Part shown: positions 12,411-25,700 of the stretch, one piece after another | Position numbering within the stretch: position 1 is the stretch's first letter | Layout of the letters: the number at the start of each line of letters is the position of its first letter | NCBI GenBank assembly: GCA_037577475.1 | Contig: CM075183.1 | Location: 18,984,781-19,048,780 of the forward strand | DNA: 64,000 nucleotides | From: Chaunax sp. Z400 | Taxonomy: Eukaryota; Chordata; Actinopteri; Lophiiformes; Chaunacidae | Direction of reading: 5' to 3' | Translations under genes and position numbers: made by a program | The notes under the pieces: generated by a model | The model's input: the letters and a program-made list of their open reading frames with translations, nothing else | The model's database searches: none | Told to the model about the DNA's origin: nothing

Positions 12411-12445
<35 letters not shown>

Positions 12446-12482
12446 TAGATGTATATCTATCTATAGATATAGATATAGATAA
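12087..12482. repeat. TA/TAGA/TCTA microsatellite tract between the two APOL genes
   Basis: About 400 bp of near-pure A/T with interspersed GATA/TATC steps. It begins inside the inverted repeat and ends before unique sequence at about 12485. Open frames here (IYIYIYIYR type) are artefacts of the repeat. Confidence 0.95.
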
Positions 12483-12759
12483 ATGAATATATAAATAAAA
12501 GGCTGTGTGTCTATAAGGCTTACATGCTTCAAATTGCTTCAAATTTCCAGGATCTATGGAACAACAGAGGAAAGAGGCCACGCCCCCCTGTACAGGTACC
12601 ACAGGTGTATGGTTGTGTGAATGCAGCGCCCCTGTACTGAAACCCTGCAGCACTGCAGAGGTTTGTGTAACTCTGATACAATGAACATTGTTGTCATTGT
12701 GTTCCGTTTTAAAAAAAAAAAATCACATCAGACCAGAGAACGTCTACTGTCGGTAATCC

Positions 12760-12888
12760 AACACTCCTGAGTTCCGCCTCGGTTTTTGTTAAACCAGTCT
12801 GACGGCTCTGTGAAAACAAGGGGAAGTGAAGGATCACCGAGTCAACTTTACAGCTGCTAAAACTCGTTTACTCTCCTACTGTTTCCTT
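12760..12888 (+). promoter_or_regulatory. Putative promoter / non-coding first exon of gene B
   Basis: The GC content rises here relative to the flanking AT tract. A candidate non-coding exon would end at 12888 (donor gtaagc) or near 12944 (gtaggc) and join the ATG-bearing exon that starts at 13750. No clear TATA box is visible. Assigned from position and donor quality only. Confidence 0.35.
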
Positions 12889-13329
12889 GTAAGCCGGCTT
12901 TTTTTTTTCTTCTTTTCATTTTGTGTTCTCCTGTCGCATCACCGAGGTAGGCACCCTGCTCGTTTCGTTGTGTTGTTGCTGCCGTTTTGGGGCTGTCATA
13001 AAAACATTCCTGTGGAGCAGCGCACGCAATGTCCGCTGCTCTTTGTTTGACTCGGTCAAACAGATTTAAAGGGCTGCTGCTGCCTAACGGCTAGTTTTAC
13101 ACGTTATTCTAATAAATTCTGAACTTATTAGCACTCAGAAGGGCTCATGTTTCTATCGTCATCACTTGTACCAAATGTACCTTTAAACTGCGCTGATTTC
13201 ACTCAACTTTTGTGTGGCGTTTGCGGCACTAGCACGAGACCTAAGAGCGCAAACCTCGCGAGATGTCCACATTATGTCAGTGCACTTTAAAACAACTGTC
13301 CAATGACAGTCTGACCATCATAATATAAC

Positions 13330-13490
13330 TCATTGAGCATATTTTCTACAATTTTAATTCATTTTTCTCAATTAATGACATAATTATCTCATTAATTCAT
13401 TATTGATTAGGTCATTAATTCATTTACAGAGCGTTGTTTTTCTGAATTAATGACGTAATTATCTCAAGAATTCAGAAAAACAGGGCAAAC
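13330..13490. repeat. Palindromic dispersed repeat (attaatgagataattatctc type)
   Basis: Contains an imperfect palindrome at about 13435-13482 with arms tgtttttctgaatt / aattcagaaaaaca around a taattatctc centre. A related palindrome is at about 61425-61480 in the opposite half of the window. It looks like a small non-autonomous element. Confidence 0.55.
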
Positions 13491-13750
13491 ATTTTTTTCT
13501 TAAGTGAATGCAATATTCTTCCCGTAGGAATCACATTGGTATCATTATTAACAATGATATTTTCATAAAAGCCCTTTCTCTTGTTAAATCGTCAAATGTT
13601 TGAATGGAGTTTGGTTTGTCAGTCTCTCCAGTGAAAAGAGGGCAGCAAAAAAAAAACACCAAACACAACAACACATGTAGCTGTCACAGTTTGCCGTGTT
13701 TTATTGTCTCATGTTGAATATTTTAACCATGTACACCTTGTGTTTTCAGA

Positions 13751-16700
13751 ATGAAAATGTTCAGAAGAGATAAAGGCTCTACAGCCCCGTCTCCAGCAGT
13801 CCCACCTCAGCCCAGTAAGGAGGTAAGTAGAGTGTGTCAGTTAATGGGATTTTTAAAAATTGGTTTACATGTGTTTTTTGTTTTTTTTGCCCCATTCGTC
13901 TCCAGGAACTAGACCGCACCATTACACACAGCCAGAACACACAGGATGCAGGAATGGCCTCACAGGTGAATATTTAAACTTGCACATGCACAAACGTTTT
14001 CTACCCACATCCTGACTCTTATCATTTATTGCAGGAAAGCAGCAGTGAGTCCACCAGTGAGCTCAACCCAAAGACGAAGGTGAGAACCAGTCACCGATGT
14101 TTAATCTTCTCTCTGAACTAATTCTTCTGGTTTCACACTGCGAGCTAATTCTTACAAAATCGTTTGTTTGCAGATGACTTATGAGTTGTTAATTCTGTTG
14201 GACAACAACAACAACAACAACAAAAGAGAACATAATCATGATAGTCATAATCTGTGTGTTTTGTGTAAACAGCAGAGGACGGGGGTGATGGGAGTCATGC
14301 AGAAGGTCAACCCATTTAAGTCCACTTCACAGGTAACAACATGAAATTGTAATTACAGTATTAAGATTTTGAGCACTTAATGTAAAATCACATGCTTAAA
14401 CTTTGGTTCTACATTCAGGCCCCCTCTGCCGTCAGCAAAGCTCCTTCCTCGGAGTCACTAGACCGGGGAACAGACTCCACACAGGTGAGAACTCAGACAT
14501 GTGCCGTTAATGTGCAGGACAGGTGGAGAACCAGCATGGTTAGTTCTTCCTAGGACTAGGCCGGTGGATGAGGGCCTGGTTGTAGTCGGTTACTTCCTCT
14601 GCATGTATTGAGGTCTTCAGGAGGTGCCCAACCTTCACCGAGTGTTTCGGCCTTTATCCTCAACGCTCTCTGGTTGGCAGGCCGGCAGCGGTGGCCGGGT
14701 CACTGCCCCTCTTATCCGAGACTGCAGGCTGTAATGTAATTTTTTTTTAAATGAATGCTGATACACATGTATTTTTGGCGCTTACCAAACTTCTGGACTG
14801 CCTGGGAAAACCAAGTGTAATTAAAGCTTCCTAAATGTTAGTATAAAAATGTTAGATATAAAAGTATCTAAATTCCTATAATAAAACTTGAAGGTAAATT
14901 AATTGGATCACAGGACTTGAATTGGAATCATAGTAAAAACCATCAATTCATGAATTTTTAAAAAACTTATTTCAGAACCCTGGTATCCTGAAAGGGGTCA
15001 TGCAGAAGGTCAACCCATTCAAGTCCACCTCCCAGGTAACCGCAGCACTGTCCATGTGTCACCATGGTAACGGAGGATCTGTGTCAGACAATAAGGCGCC
15101 AACTCAGCTGTTTTTCTCACACAGGCCTCCAAAGCTCCATCCTCTGAGTCACTGGACCAGGGGAGCGTTTCAGACTCTAATCAGGTGAGTGAAAGATGGT
15201 TTCCTATCCAGAGTCATCTTATTATCTTATCATTAATTTATTTTTTTTCTCCTTATTTATTTAAAAAAAAAATATTTTGCATGTTTGAAATAAATACATT
15301 TCATTCATTCATTTATTCATTCATTCATCTTCATGTACTTAGAATCACTTAATAGACTTAATATAGACCCTGATAACAATAACAGAGGGGATAAAGGAAT
15401 AGGTTCTGTTTCCGGAGCATAACTTAAATATTTTTTCCACATAATAACCAAGTACTGAAATGGTGCCTTTTGCTTTATTTTTTTTCTGTTTCCATGGTTA
15501 AAAGTTGAATTTTTGTTCATTCTGTGAGTGGGATTTGAATATTGTGTTGAATATTTTGTCTCAAATCCTCACGTACACATTTCTTGCGTACAAACCCGTT
15601 TCCAAAAAAGTTGGGACGCTGTGTAAAATGTAAATAAAAACAGAATGCAATGATTTGCAAATCATTGAAACCCCATATGTAACTGAAACTAGCACAAAGA
15701 CACCATTTCAAATGTTGAAACGGAAAAATAGAATTGTTTGTGAAAATTATGTCCTCATTTGATGGCAGCAACAAATTGAGTAATTAAAAAATATGTTTTC
15801 ATTTAAAAATGTCTGAAATGAAATACACCTGCATCGGGGCTTTCATAGATATATAGAACTTTATTGTCATCGTGCTCAGAGAACAATGAAAATCCATTAA
15901 GCAACTCTTCAGTGTTGGGCGGCATGAAAAGATCCAACCAATAAAAGAGCAAACAAGACTGACTGCAGTTTGTACACAAGCATAATTAATTCAGTCTATT
16001 TCAGTCTTGGTGGAGGAGACGAACAGAAGTTACAAAACACAAACATCTGTTTAATATTTAGATTGCATAGTCAGATTAACTCCTATACATACTGTAAATG
16101 TAAACTACTATGGAATAAAAATAGCTTCAATATATTGGTATAAATGTTCCCTTTAACAATATATAGTATAAGTCAATGATGTGGTTGTGTTTCAGAACCC
16201 TGGCGTACTGAAAGGCGCAATGCAGAAGGTGAACCCGTTCAAGTCGACCTCTCAGGTAACTGACATCATCTGCGAGTTAGAATATACCATATAATCATAT
16301 AAAGAGGCAAACTATCAGGAAAAACTGGACCAAATGTGCAGCTAAAGAGCTCAACTATTGATCCTAATCAATAGTTACTCACTGACTAAAACACTAATTG
16401 AGATGGCGTGGTGAAGTGTATCGATACTGGTGATACTGACCGATCAGGTGCCAATATCTAGTCTTAAAAACAAATGAGATATGTCCGTTTTCTTTCGTAT
16501 TTCTTCCAGACTATTTTTTTTCTTTTTTAGAATTAAATCAGGCTTTTCATAGAGATAAAAATGTAACAAACAGTCATGGAGGTAGATTGATGTTAAAGAA
16601 TAAAAGTTGTGGATAATATCAGGTTGTTTTATTTTGAGTATTCTGTGTGTTTGCGTGTGATTTAGGGTCCAAAGAGCGACCCTCCAAAAGATTCTGCGGC

Positions 16701-19700
16701 TCCACCTGAGACAGGAAGAGAGCTTCAAGGCAAACAGGTTAACATTCTGCTCTCCTCTCCGCAGCCCATAGATCCACATCTTTTAACTGACTTCATACGA
16801 CAAAGTTTAGACTGATTGTCCAATATGTGCATCTATTATTTAGAGTCCAGGGATGATTGCAGGAATGATGCAGAAAGTCAAGCCCTTTAAATCGTCACAG
16901 CCAAAGGTACCAGTAGTACTAATAATGATATTAAATGGCTGTTTGGGAGAAAAGCAAATCTTAAACACTTTGCTGTTTTTTTTTCTCCGCCTTGCGTCTG
17001 TTTTTTCCAGGATACCCAGCCTCTGCACAGCGAGCTCTCCTCCAGCAGTGGAAGCTTGACAGACAATAACAACTTGCCTGAGAAGCAGGTAGATCTCTGC
17101 AATAAAACAGACTCCAAGGGTTTAGCAAAATAAAAGTAACACATGAACATATGGTGCGTTATTATCGTGGATTGAAGGACCTTCACCGAAACGGAGTACT
17201 GCAATAAATAATAATGTTTTTGAACAACACATAGACAAAACCATGGTGACTGCAAGAAGCATATGAAGATGTAATGGTTCAAAAAAAGAATAAAATAATA
17301 ATAATGATCTTTATTTATACAGCACCTTTAAAAACAACTGTTTACAAAGTGCTTTGACAGACGAAACAAAGACGGGAAACTCAAGGAAACATGTCGACTG
17401 TAAGCGTAAAACCATAGAGCCAAACATGATTTGAGAGAGTTAAAAGAATTAAAAGGAGGATAAAAATACTAAATACACAGCAGGTGATATGAAACTGAAA
17501 AATGAGGCAATGTCAAGGTAATGGTCAGTAAATACAAGAGAATGAATATGATGATGAAATAATATAGCAAAGTAATAAATAATAGATAAATAGAAGATAG
17601 TAAATGGTAATCAAATCAAATAATAAAATATAAATAAAATAAAGTTAAAAAAAAGATAATAAGAAGATGACATCACATCCCAAGGGTAAAAAATCACAAA
17701 ATAAAACTGAAACAAAGTGGTAAAAATAATAAAAGAAGGTAGAAGAGACTCAAGAAAGACAAAGGGCGATTAAAAGAGAATAAAAACATGATTAAAAATA
17801 AAAGATTACATCTAGAACCCAGAATAAAACCAATAAAAAGAGGGGGAATACAATTGTAAAAGAAAAGAAAAAAAACGGCATCCCACAGGCCAGCTAAGAA
17901 TGATAAAACAAGGGAAGAAGAGGATAAAACAAATAAATGAATAAAGAAAAAGTGAAGAGGAGATTACATAAAAGCAAGCTCGCTCACCTTTAAGCCTCGA
18001 TTACTTTTTGTGTGCAGAAAGGAGGAGCCTCCGTTTTCTCTTATCAATCATATTCTTGATTCCACCACTAGATGGCGCCAAAGCAAAATAAAATCCAGTC
18101 CGCCACCGAGGTCAAGTTTTCGCTGGCTTTGGTTTATTTGTCTGTTTTTCTTTTGATTAGATTTTGATCCATCTTTTCTGAGAGGTAGGGGATGGCGCCT
18201 GGAACCAATCCGTTAGATGTCGTCAGCGATCCGGATCGTCATCTAGAGCCAGAATTCTCTTACCGATAGGGGCAATCGAAAGACTTCTAACTTCAAGGAT
18301 AATGCAATTTAATTATGCAATGACATCCCCCGTAAGATCTACCACAGGTCATAGTCAGGATTTCCAGATTCTAGGGGCAGCTTTTCATGGTCAAGGAGTC
18401 AAACTATCATGAGATTATTGCTTTAGGTGTTATGACATAATGGGGGAAACTGAGTTGCCTTGGCGGTGGTTTCCTATCTCGTGTATTTTCAGATTCTTTT
18501 CCACTTACTGGATATTATGTACACAGTTCTTGTGTTTATTTCAGCCTCTGCTGTATCACAGACAAACGTGATGTGATGCATTTACTTAACTGCCTTTTGT
18601 ATTTGTTTTAGAACCCTGGGATGTTCAAGGGGATGATGCAGAAAGTAAACCCCTTCAGGTCTTACACACAGGTACTGTACACCCCCTCTCTGTCCTCTTG
18701 GTTGTGTAGTTGCTGGTTTGTTGAGTTCATTAGTGTTTGGTTTTATAACATCATGATGTAGTATTCGTAGTCGATGGAGGAAGTACATTTGTCTCTAAAA
18801 ATAAACACTAGCTGTTGTTGTGTTGTGATGCAGATGCCAGAAGAGGAATGTCTGGCAGACTCTGCGGTTCCCCGTCCAGCTTCCTCTTTGCAGGCGCAGG
18901 TGTGTTGATGCTGTTTGTTGCACTTTCTAATAAGTTGGCAGACGTGACGTTGCAAAAATCACAAACAATGACGGTGAAGATTCATTAAATCCGTTTTTGA
19001 TGACTCACGTTTGACCATCGCATGTTCAACTCCTTATTTAGTTCTCGTCGTTTCTTACAACCACGAGACGCCAGCAATAATACTTTTTCTCATTTCTTCT
19101 TCTTCTTTTTTATTTTTTTATTTTTTTTATCAGGAGGAAAACAAAACTGTTCAGAGAGAGCAGTCCACCAGCTCTGAAAGTTTGGATGACAGCACCATAG
19201 AGAGACACGTAAGACATGTTATCTGCCATTTCCACCCCTGGTTCCTTAAATTAATCTGTCTGGATCTGTCACGGTGTTGTGTGCCTTGAATCTAATAAAA
19301 CTTGCATGATCTTTAACTGGTATATCTTCAAAAAGGGCGGCCGACTCTGATACCTTTTGATTACACTGCTGTACAAAGGCTGACTGCGATCAGACGTAAT
19401 AACAAAAGCATGCAGTCGAAACACAAAAATGTAAGGCGTGTGTCATGTGATTTGTTTCATGATCTTATCCTCTCATTTCCTTCTTATCTACTGTATGGAG
19501 TTTTTATTTTGATTGATTTGGATTTATTTACCCCATCTTTCTATTTTTTAGTTTTTATCCTGTGGTGTTTCCTCACTTGGGGGCCGCCATGCTGTGATCG
19601 TGGCCGTGGCTGTGGGAATGCCGCTGTGGGGGTCGCTCTGGCTCGGGTGGATGGGGGTCTTATGGTTGTGGTGTTGGCTCCTTCATCCGCTGGGCTCGGG

Positions 19701-22700
19701 CTGCCTCTTGCGGTGGTATTTTTCTAGTCATGGTTGTGGTTGTAGCTCCTGGTGTGGGCGCAGCCCCACTCCTGTTTCTTAACGTCTGGTTCTTATGAGT
19801 ACTGTTGGCAGGGCAGGGTTAGGCCTATTGTTATATTTTGTGTTACATTTTATTTGTATGAGAAATGCTCTACAAGTTAAGTCTGACTGATTGATTGATG
19901 TGAGAAACACGACGCACAAAGTTTTAGGAAGGGTGTTGGCCAGTGTCTAACATGCTGCTCATCTTCATCTTCATCTCATGGTAACACAATAAACAGTAAG
20001 AGGCTCATCGTGGTTTCCTGTGAGTCGTTAGGAAAACATCATAACTGTCAATCATAGGCTACATTCACACCTCAGGAAAAATGTGGCCCAGGTCTGATTT
20101 GATTTGCTCATATGACTTTTCCATGGCAGTGTAAACAGCACAAACCACATGGAATCTTAACATTTCCAATTCCGATTTGGGCCACTTCCATATGTGGTCC
20201 TAAATCAGACACGGGTTGGATTTTTGGGAATGCGACCTCAGTCTGAACCGTCAGATCGGAATTCATGCGACTTTGATGTCATGTTCCATCGAATAACTGC
20301 AATGTTTTCAGTACTGTAATTGAAAGAAAACATTGCAGTATTGCAGCATAACCTTGAACCTTGAACCTTGAACCTTGAACCGATGGCTGCCTCTAGTTGA
20401 CAAATGAAAAATGTACAGAAGATAGATAATTTCCTATAGGCTTACCAGAACTGATGATCGACCCCCTGCAGAAGGCCGAATGCCATCCTTTGTGATTGAA
20501 GGAATATATTGACAGGAATATATTGACAGGAATATATTGACAGGAATATGACTCCCATCGATCTTATCAGCGTACCGGCGGAACTCCCACCTCATTCAGA
20601 AGCCATTTGTGACCTGAAGTTCATCTCCTTTGGGTAATTTAATGTAAATAGGCATAAGGACATGGCACACGGCCTTGCAAAATTCTCGGACAATCGAGCA
20701 AACGGAGGACTTTGCAATGCCACACAAGTCAGCCGACGGTAACACGCACCTTTTCTCAGCCAATTCAACCCAATACACCCAACTGCTGCCCTCTTTCCCA
20801 GGGAGATTGGTCAGGTAGTATGACACCGTGCCGCATGTGACTTCTTTGTTATTGTTCTTTTGCGCATGCGGATCAGTTCAGGGCTGATATAGGCCACATT
20901 TTAAAAGTAATGCGAACAGCTACAATCCCCAATAATCCAAAAAAACAGCCACGTCTGATGCTTAATGCGAGGTAGTTTTGAAGCCACCATGTGTATAACT
21001 GTATCACCCCTTCAGTCAAACTACAGTAAAATAAGTACTCCTTCGACCTCTCCACAGTCTGTTTGGTACGTAGATGCTGGGACCAGCGATGAGGTGAAAA
21101 GCCAGCCAGCGGAGACGCCGAAGAAAAGAAGTCGCGTATGTAAAACAAAGATTTAGGTCAAGATGCATTCAAATGAAATCAATTGAACACGTGAAGTGCA
21201 TCTAAAAGTTATTATACAGTTTGTACAATAAAACTTTTCAAGTTGATTTTATGTGAGGGTAACATTCATGTTTCTTCTCTAGACTTTCAGAATAAGGAGG
21301 ATTCTTCCCAGTGCGTTGTTTGGCTCTGGAACAAAGGTATCACAGAACATAAGTCATTTTATTGCTGAATGAAGAGGTCAACTCCAAAATGCCACATTTC
21401 CTTTGCATTATATAGTGTTAAAAAAGTCTAATCAAAGCGTATACACTGAAGTATTGCACGAGCTATTTTCATTCTGTTCTAGGAATGCATACTTTTATGT
21501 CAGTTGTCTGGGTTTTTCTTTGTTTTGTATGTTCAGCCACGCCTAAGATGATTTTCTCTCATGACAGACGATAAAGTTTTCTGAAATACTGCGTTCATTA
21601 AAATTATGTATTTTATTTTATTTTCACCATAGTGTCATATTGAAGGTTTTCATTTTCTTTATTGGAGTCTTTTATAATTTATTAACTTTTTTATTTTTGC
21701 TCCCAAGGACTCGACAGCATCTTCTGACACTCCTCAGGTGAGTAGGCAAGGTAGCTTTGTGTGTAAAATGCCTTTCAAACATGTAATTCAGTGCTTTGCT
21801 TAATGCATAAAAGTGAATTTTAACAGTTATCATACAATAAAATGAAATAAAAGCAGCAAAACAACAGGAGATAAAATAAAGTTTCAGTGCATCAATAAAG
21901 GAAAGTACAGAAAATGAACTAAAGAGCATGTAGCTGTTTTAACCACATAGCAAATTCAAGCACACACATAATCGAATATAAATTAGGACCTCACTGCAAA
22001 AAAGAGTTGCTAAAATACAAGAATTACACACTGAATATAAGGAGAAAATGGATCTTAAGATCTTAAAATAAATTAGTCTAGAAAACAAAAATAAAAAATA
22101 ATAAAAATTGTGTTTATTGGTTTTCAGATAAATTTCTGTGGATATGTACAAAGCAATTACATTTTTTTTTACAATTAGAGTTTTACAATTAAAAGGGAAG
22201 AACACATAAATAAGTAAATAAATGAACATCAAACAAACATGAACAATAACAATAGAAAAAACAAACAGATAAAAAATAAAATAAATAAAAAATAAAAAAT
22301 AATTTGAATATAATAAAATTAATATAAATAATAATAATAAATAATACAAATATAATAAGAAAATACTAATGAGAAAGGGAAGTCAAGTTAAGTTGCTTAG
22401 GAATTTAATTGAAGAGGGTTAATTGATGCGGTATATTTAAAAAATACTATGAATAAATAATAGCAAAAATAGCTGTAGAACAGAGCTGTATGAGAGCTCC
22501 GTCATTTATTCTCTGAAATGTCAAATTATGAAAAACAATCCTCATCACAACATCCTGGAGTCCAATGTGACATCCAATCATTGGCTTTTGTCCAAACAAA
22601 ACAAAAACAAAATACTTCATTTGCCACCATAAGTGACCAAAAAAAACCTGCATTTCCTTTTTAGAAGGTGGAACCAGCCTGTTTGACAGTAATGTTCCAT

Positions 22701-25700
22701 TCAAACAACTCATCCATTATCAAGTTAATAGTCTTTCTTTCACTATGGCAGCTCTGATGTGTAATCACTTTGCACCATCATTATGTATCTGTGTAAATAA
22801 AGCTGCTTCAACAAACCAGGGAGGCTAATATTTTAATAAAGGGTGTGTGGTAAGACGATAGCTTGGCCCATGTAATTTCTTTTCCTTTTGTTGGAAATGT
22901 ATTTGCTCTGTCTTAACCCGACCGTAGCAGCCCACAGTTTCCCAGATGAACTGTACTGTCTGTTTCCTCGTCTCTTTTTCATTTCCTGTTGGCATCATTT
23001 ATCATACACAGTAGCAGCACAATCAGTTTGCACGCAAATTGGTCGATGGTTCAAAATAAGAGCAATTTAAATATATGAGTTGAGTATTTTGGAAACTAAT
23101 ATAACACATAGTTTAATGACACTCAAGTCACTATTAAGTATACAATAGACTGATTCCACACACGTGTAAAGGTGACCTCAACACAATTTTTGACTTTCAC
23201 GAGAGTTATGATTTTACGAGCGTTTGTCTGGAGTGTAACTTTAAATTCACTTCATTTATCTTCAACATATTGTGCACACACATCAACCATACGCTGCAGA
23301 GCGCCTCTTGCTATGCAGAAAATCTTTAAATTTAAAATTTTTTTTTTGCATTTCCACGGTAACAACTTATACTTTTAAAATAAAGAGTGACGCTCATCTT
23401 TGAAGCCGGCAGGAATGATGCAAAATGTATCTTTTACCAATTTTAAAATTATCAAAATATCATTTTTATTTTTTGTTTCCATGACAACAATTTGGGTAAG
23501 GTTCTTGTAAACTACTAACTTTTACATGCACTTATATGTCGGACAGGATGCGTTGCGATGACTTTTGCTATTTAACAGACTATTCACAATGTTTATTTTA
23601 TGCATCTCCATGGCAACATGTTGTACTGTGTCCCGGGGATATAAATGATAAATGTATTATTATATCTATGTATTATTGTGTGATTCTTCCAATTTTCATC
23701 AACACAAGGTTGATATTTATTTCTAACTGACTGCTAAACTGTAAGAGCTCCTGTTCATGCAAGTATAGTTAGTTTTAGTGGGGTCAGAGGTCATACAGCA
23801 TCTCCTGTTGGCTCTTGTTCTGTTACAGGAAGTAGTGGAAGTTCAGACGCTACAGTTGGCTGAAGTGTCGGTGCCCAGTGAAGGAACCGTACAGGACCCT
23901 CTAGAGGTAAGCTTTATAATATTACATCATATGATGCATATTTTAGGTGTAATTTAATTTTCTTGTACTGACAGAATTATTATAATTAATTCGAAATGTT
24001 TACTTTCAGGATGAAGACGGCCTTTTAGCATGGTGGAGATCAGTAGAAGGTATACTTGTTTCACTGATTCTGATCCTGTTCACTGCAGTTAGTAGTAGTT
24101 GTATTTGTAGTAGTAGCTATAGCAGTCGTAGTAGTAATTTTTTCACTTATGTCTGCTAGGCTGGGACGAGTGGAATGAGGCAAGCCAGAATGATGAACCT
24201 GAAGAGTAAGTAGCGTATTTAGTGTACAGTTTTGTCTCCTTATCCTTATAAATAATATTAAAATGTCACCCCTCTTATTCAGCTCCTTATTTTATGCTTA
24301 TTTTGTACTAAAAGTTTCATCACAGTCCAATGATCCTCCTACAGCCTTTTCCTTGTTTCCTTTTTTCAGAGCAGTCGAAGAAGCAGCTGATCGCGTCTTC
24401 ATGGCGGCTCGTCTCTTTGTCCGCTTTTTCAACCAGCGCGGCGGCTTACTCCAGCAGCGTATCCTGGAGTTGCTCGAATTGGCTGATTCAGCTGACAATT
24501 TCCATAAGAAGACGGTCACAGCCAGTGTCGGCGGCGGGGTGGCCAGCATCGCGGGGTCGATCACCACCATCACCGGGCTCATTCTGGCGCCCTTCACAGC
24601 AGGAGCATCGCTCATCGTCACGGCTGTCGGAATCGGCGTAGCTACGGCAGGAGGGTTGGCGTCTGCTTCAGCCAACATTACAGACACAGTCCATTCAAAG
24701 ACGGACCGCAAAAAGGTGGAGAAGATGATCCAAGACTACGAGGAAGAGATAAAGGACATCAAGGAGTGCCTGATCTTTTTGCAGGTAAGTGGATGGAGTA
24801 GTTTGTGTCTCTTGCATGCAAATTGTCATAACATAATTCTAAATATGATTAGTTTACTCGTGTTCTTTTTTGCTTTGAGTGTGAGAAATCCTGTTGGCTT
24901 CATGGTTGAATGTGTGCATAAATGATAACCTCCCTTTTTTAAACATGATGGGTTGGGGTTAGGTCCCATCTCCAATCCCTGTCTCAGAAAATTTTCATGC
25001 AAAATAAATGTTGAAAATTGTTATTACATTTTTGGGTGTTTTATTGAACTTGTGTACACCCTTTGTGTTCTGGGTCAAAAATAACCAGTCATTAGAAATG
25101 CCCCATTTAAGCTTCCACCACACCTGTTGGCAATTATCTACAACCACAACAACAACTTTGTCACAGCTCTGGTATGTAAAGCTTTTTGAGGCCTTGCTCA
25201 CAGTTCATTCTGTTGCAGCACGATGGCCAAGTGATATGAGCTCAGGTCATTGAGGCCTACAGGCCATAAATAACAAATGGAAGATCAAAACTTTAAATGT
25301 TCATTAGAACTTGAGTTGATAAAAAAATGAAACACAACATTAGGTGATAATATATGTATTATTATGGATTTATAATCGGCTAAAGTGGAGTGGTCATTTT
25401 TGACTGGGAACACCAAACTCATACGAACACAAAAGGAGGGTTAAGTGTAATTAACATTCCTGACTCTGCCCCTTTATCCAGTTCCTCTCCAAAATTGAGT
25501 GGTTTCTTCCCTGCCACATGGCCAACCCTCCGACCAATTTTGATGAAAATCTGTTGCGTAGTTTTTGTGTAATCCTGCAAAGACACAGACAAATAAACTG
25601 AAACGATCACTCAACCAACATGTAATGAAAAACCATTGGAAAAGAAACTCTTGGCATTAATTCTCATGTAACATCACCTACCTCTTCTCTACCTGACAGG

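Larger units (their letters stand above)
14273..18899 (+). repeat. Five tandem copies of a 20-21-codon exon (MQKVNPFKSTSQ), each paired with a Ser-rich exon
   Basis: Unit exons are 14273-14332, 14976-15035, 16196-16255, 16844-16906 and 18612-18671. Four are 60 nt and one is 63 nt; all have phase 0 on both sides. They encode (N/S)PG(x)(x)(x)G(x)MQKV(N/K)PF(K/R)S. Four have NPF and the fourth has KPF. Each is followed by a Ser/Glu-rich spacer exon (14419-14484, 15125-15184, 16666-16737, 17011-17088, 18834-18899), several sharing KAPSSESLD. The pattern is direct evidence for repeated duplication of an exon pair. NPF is the EH-domain ligand core, but the basic residue after it is not the usual preference of EHD proteins. 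Confidence 0.9.

Noticed and set aside
19410..19782. GC-rich open frames rich in Gly, Val and Leu
   Set aside because: They lie in a retroelement-like block ending in a GATTGATTGA tail, with no recognised domain.
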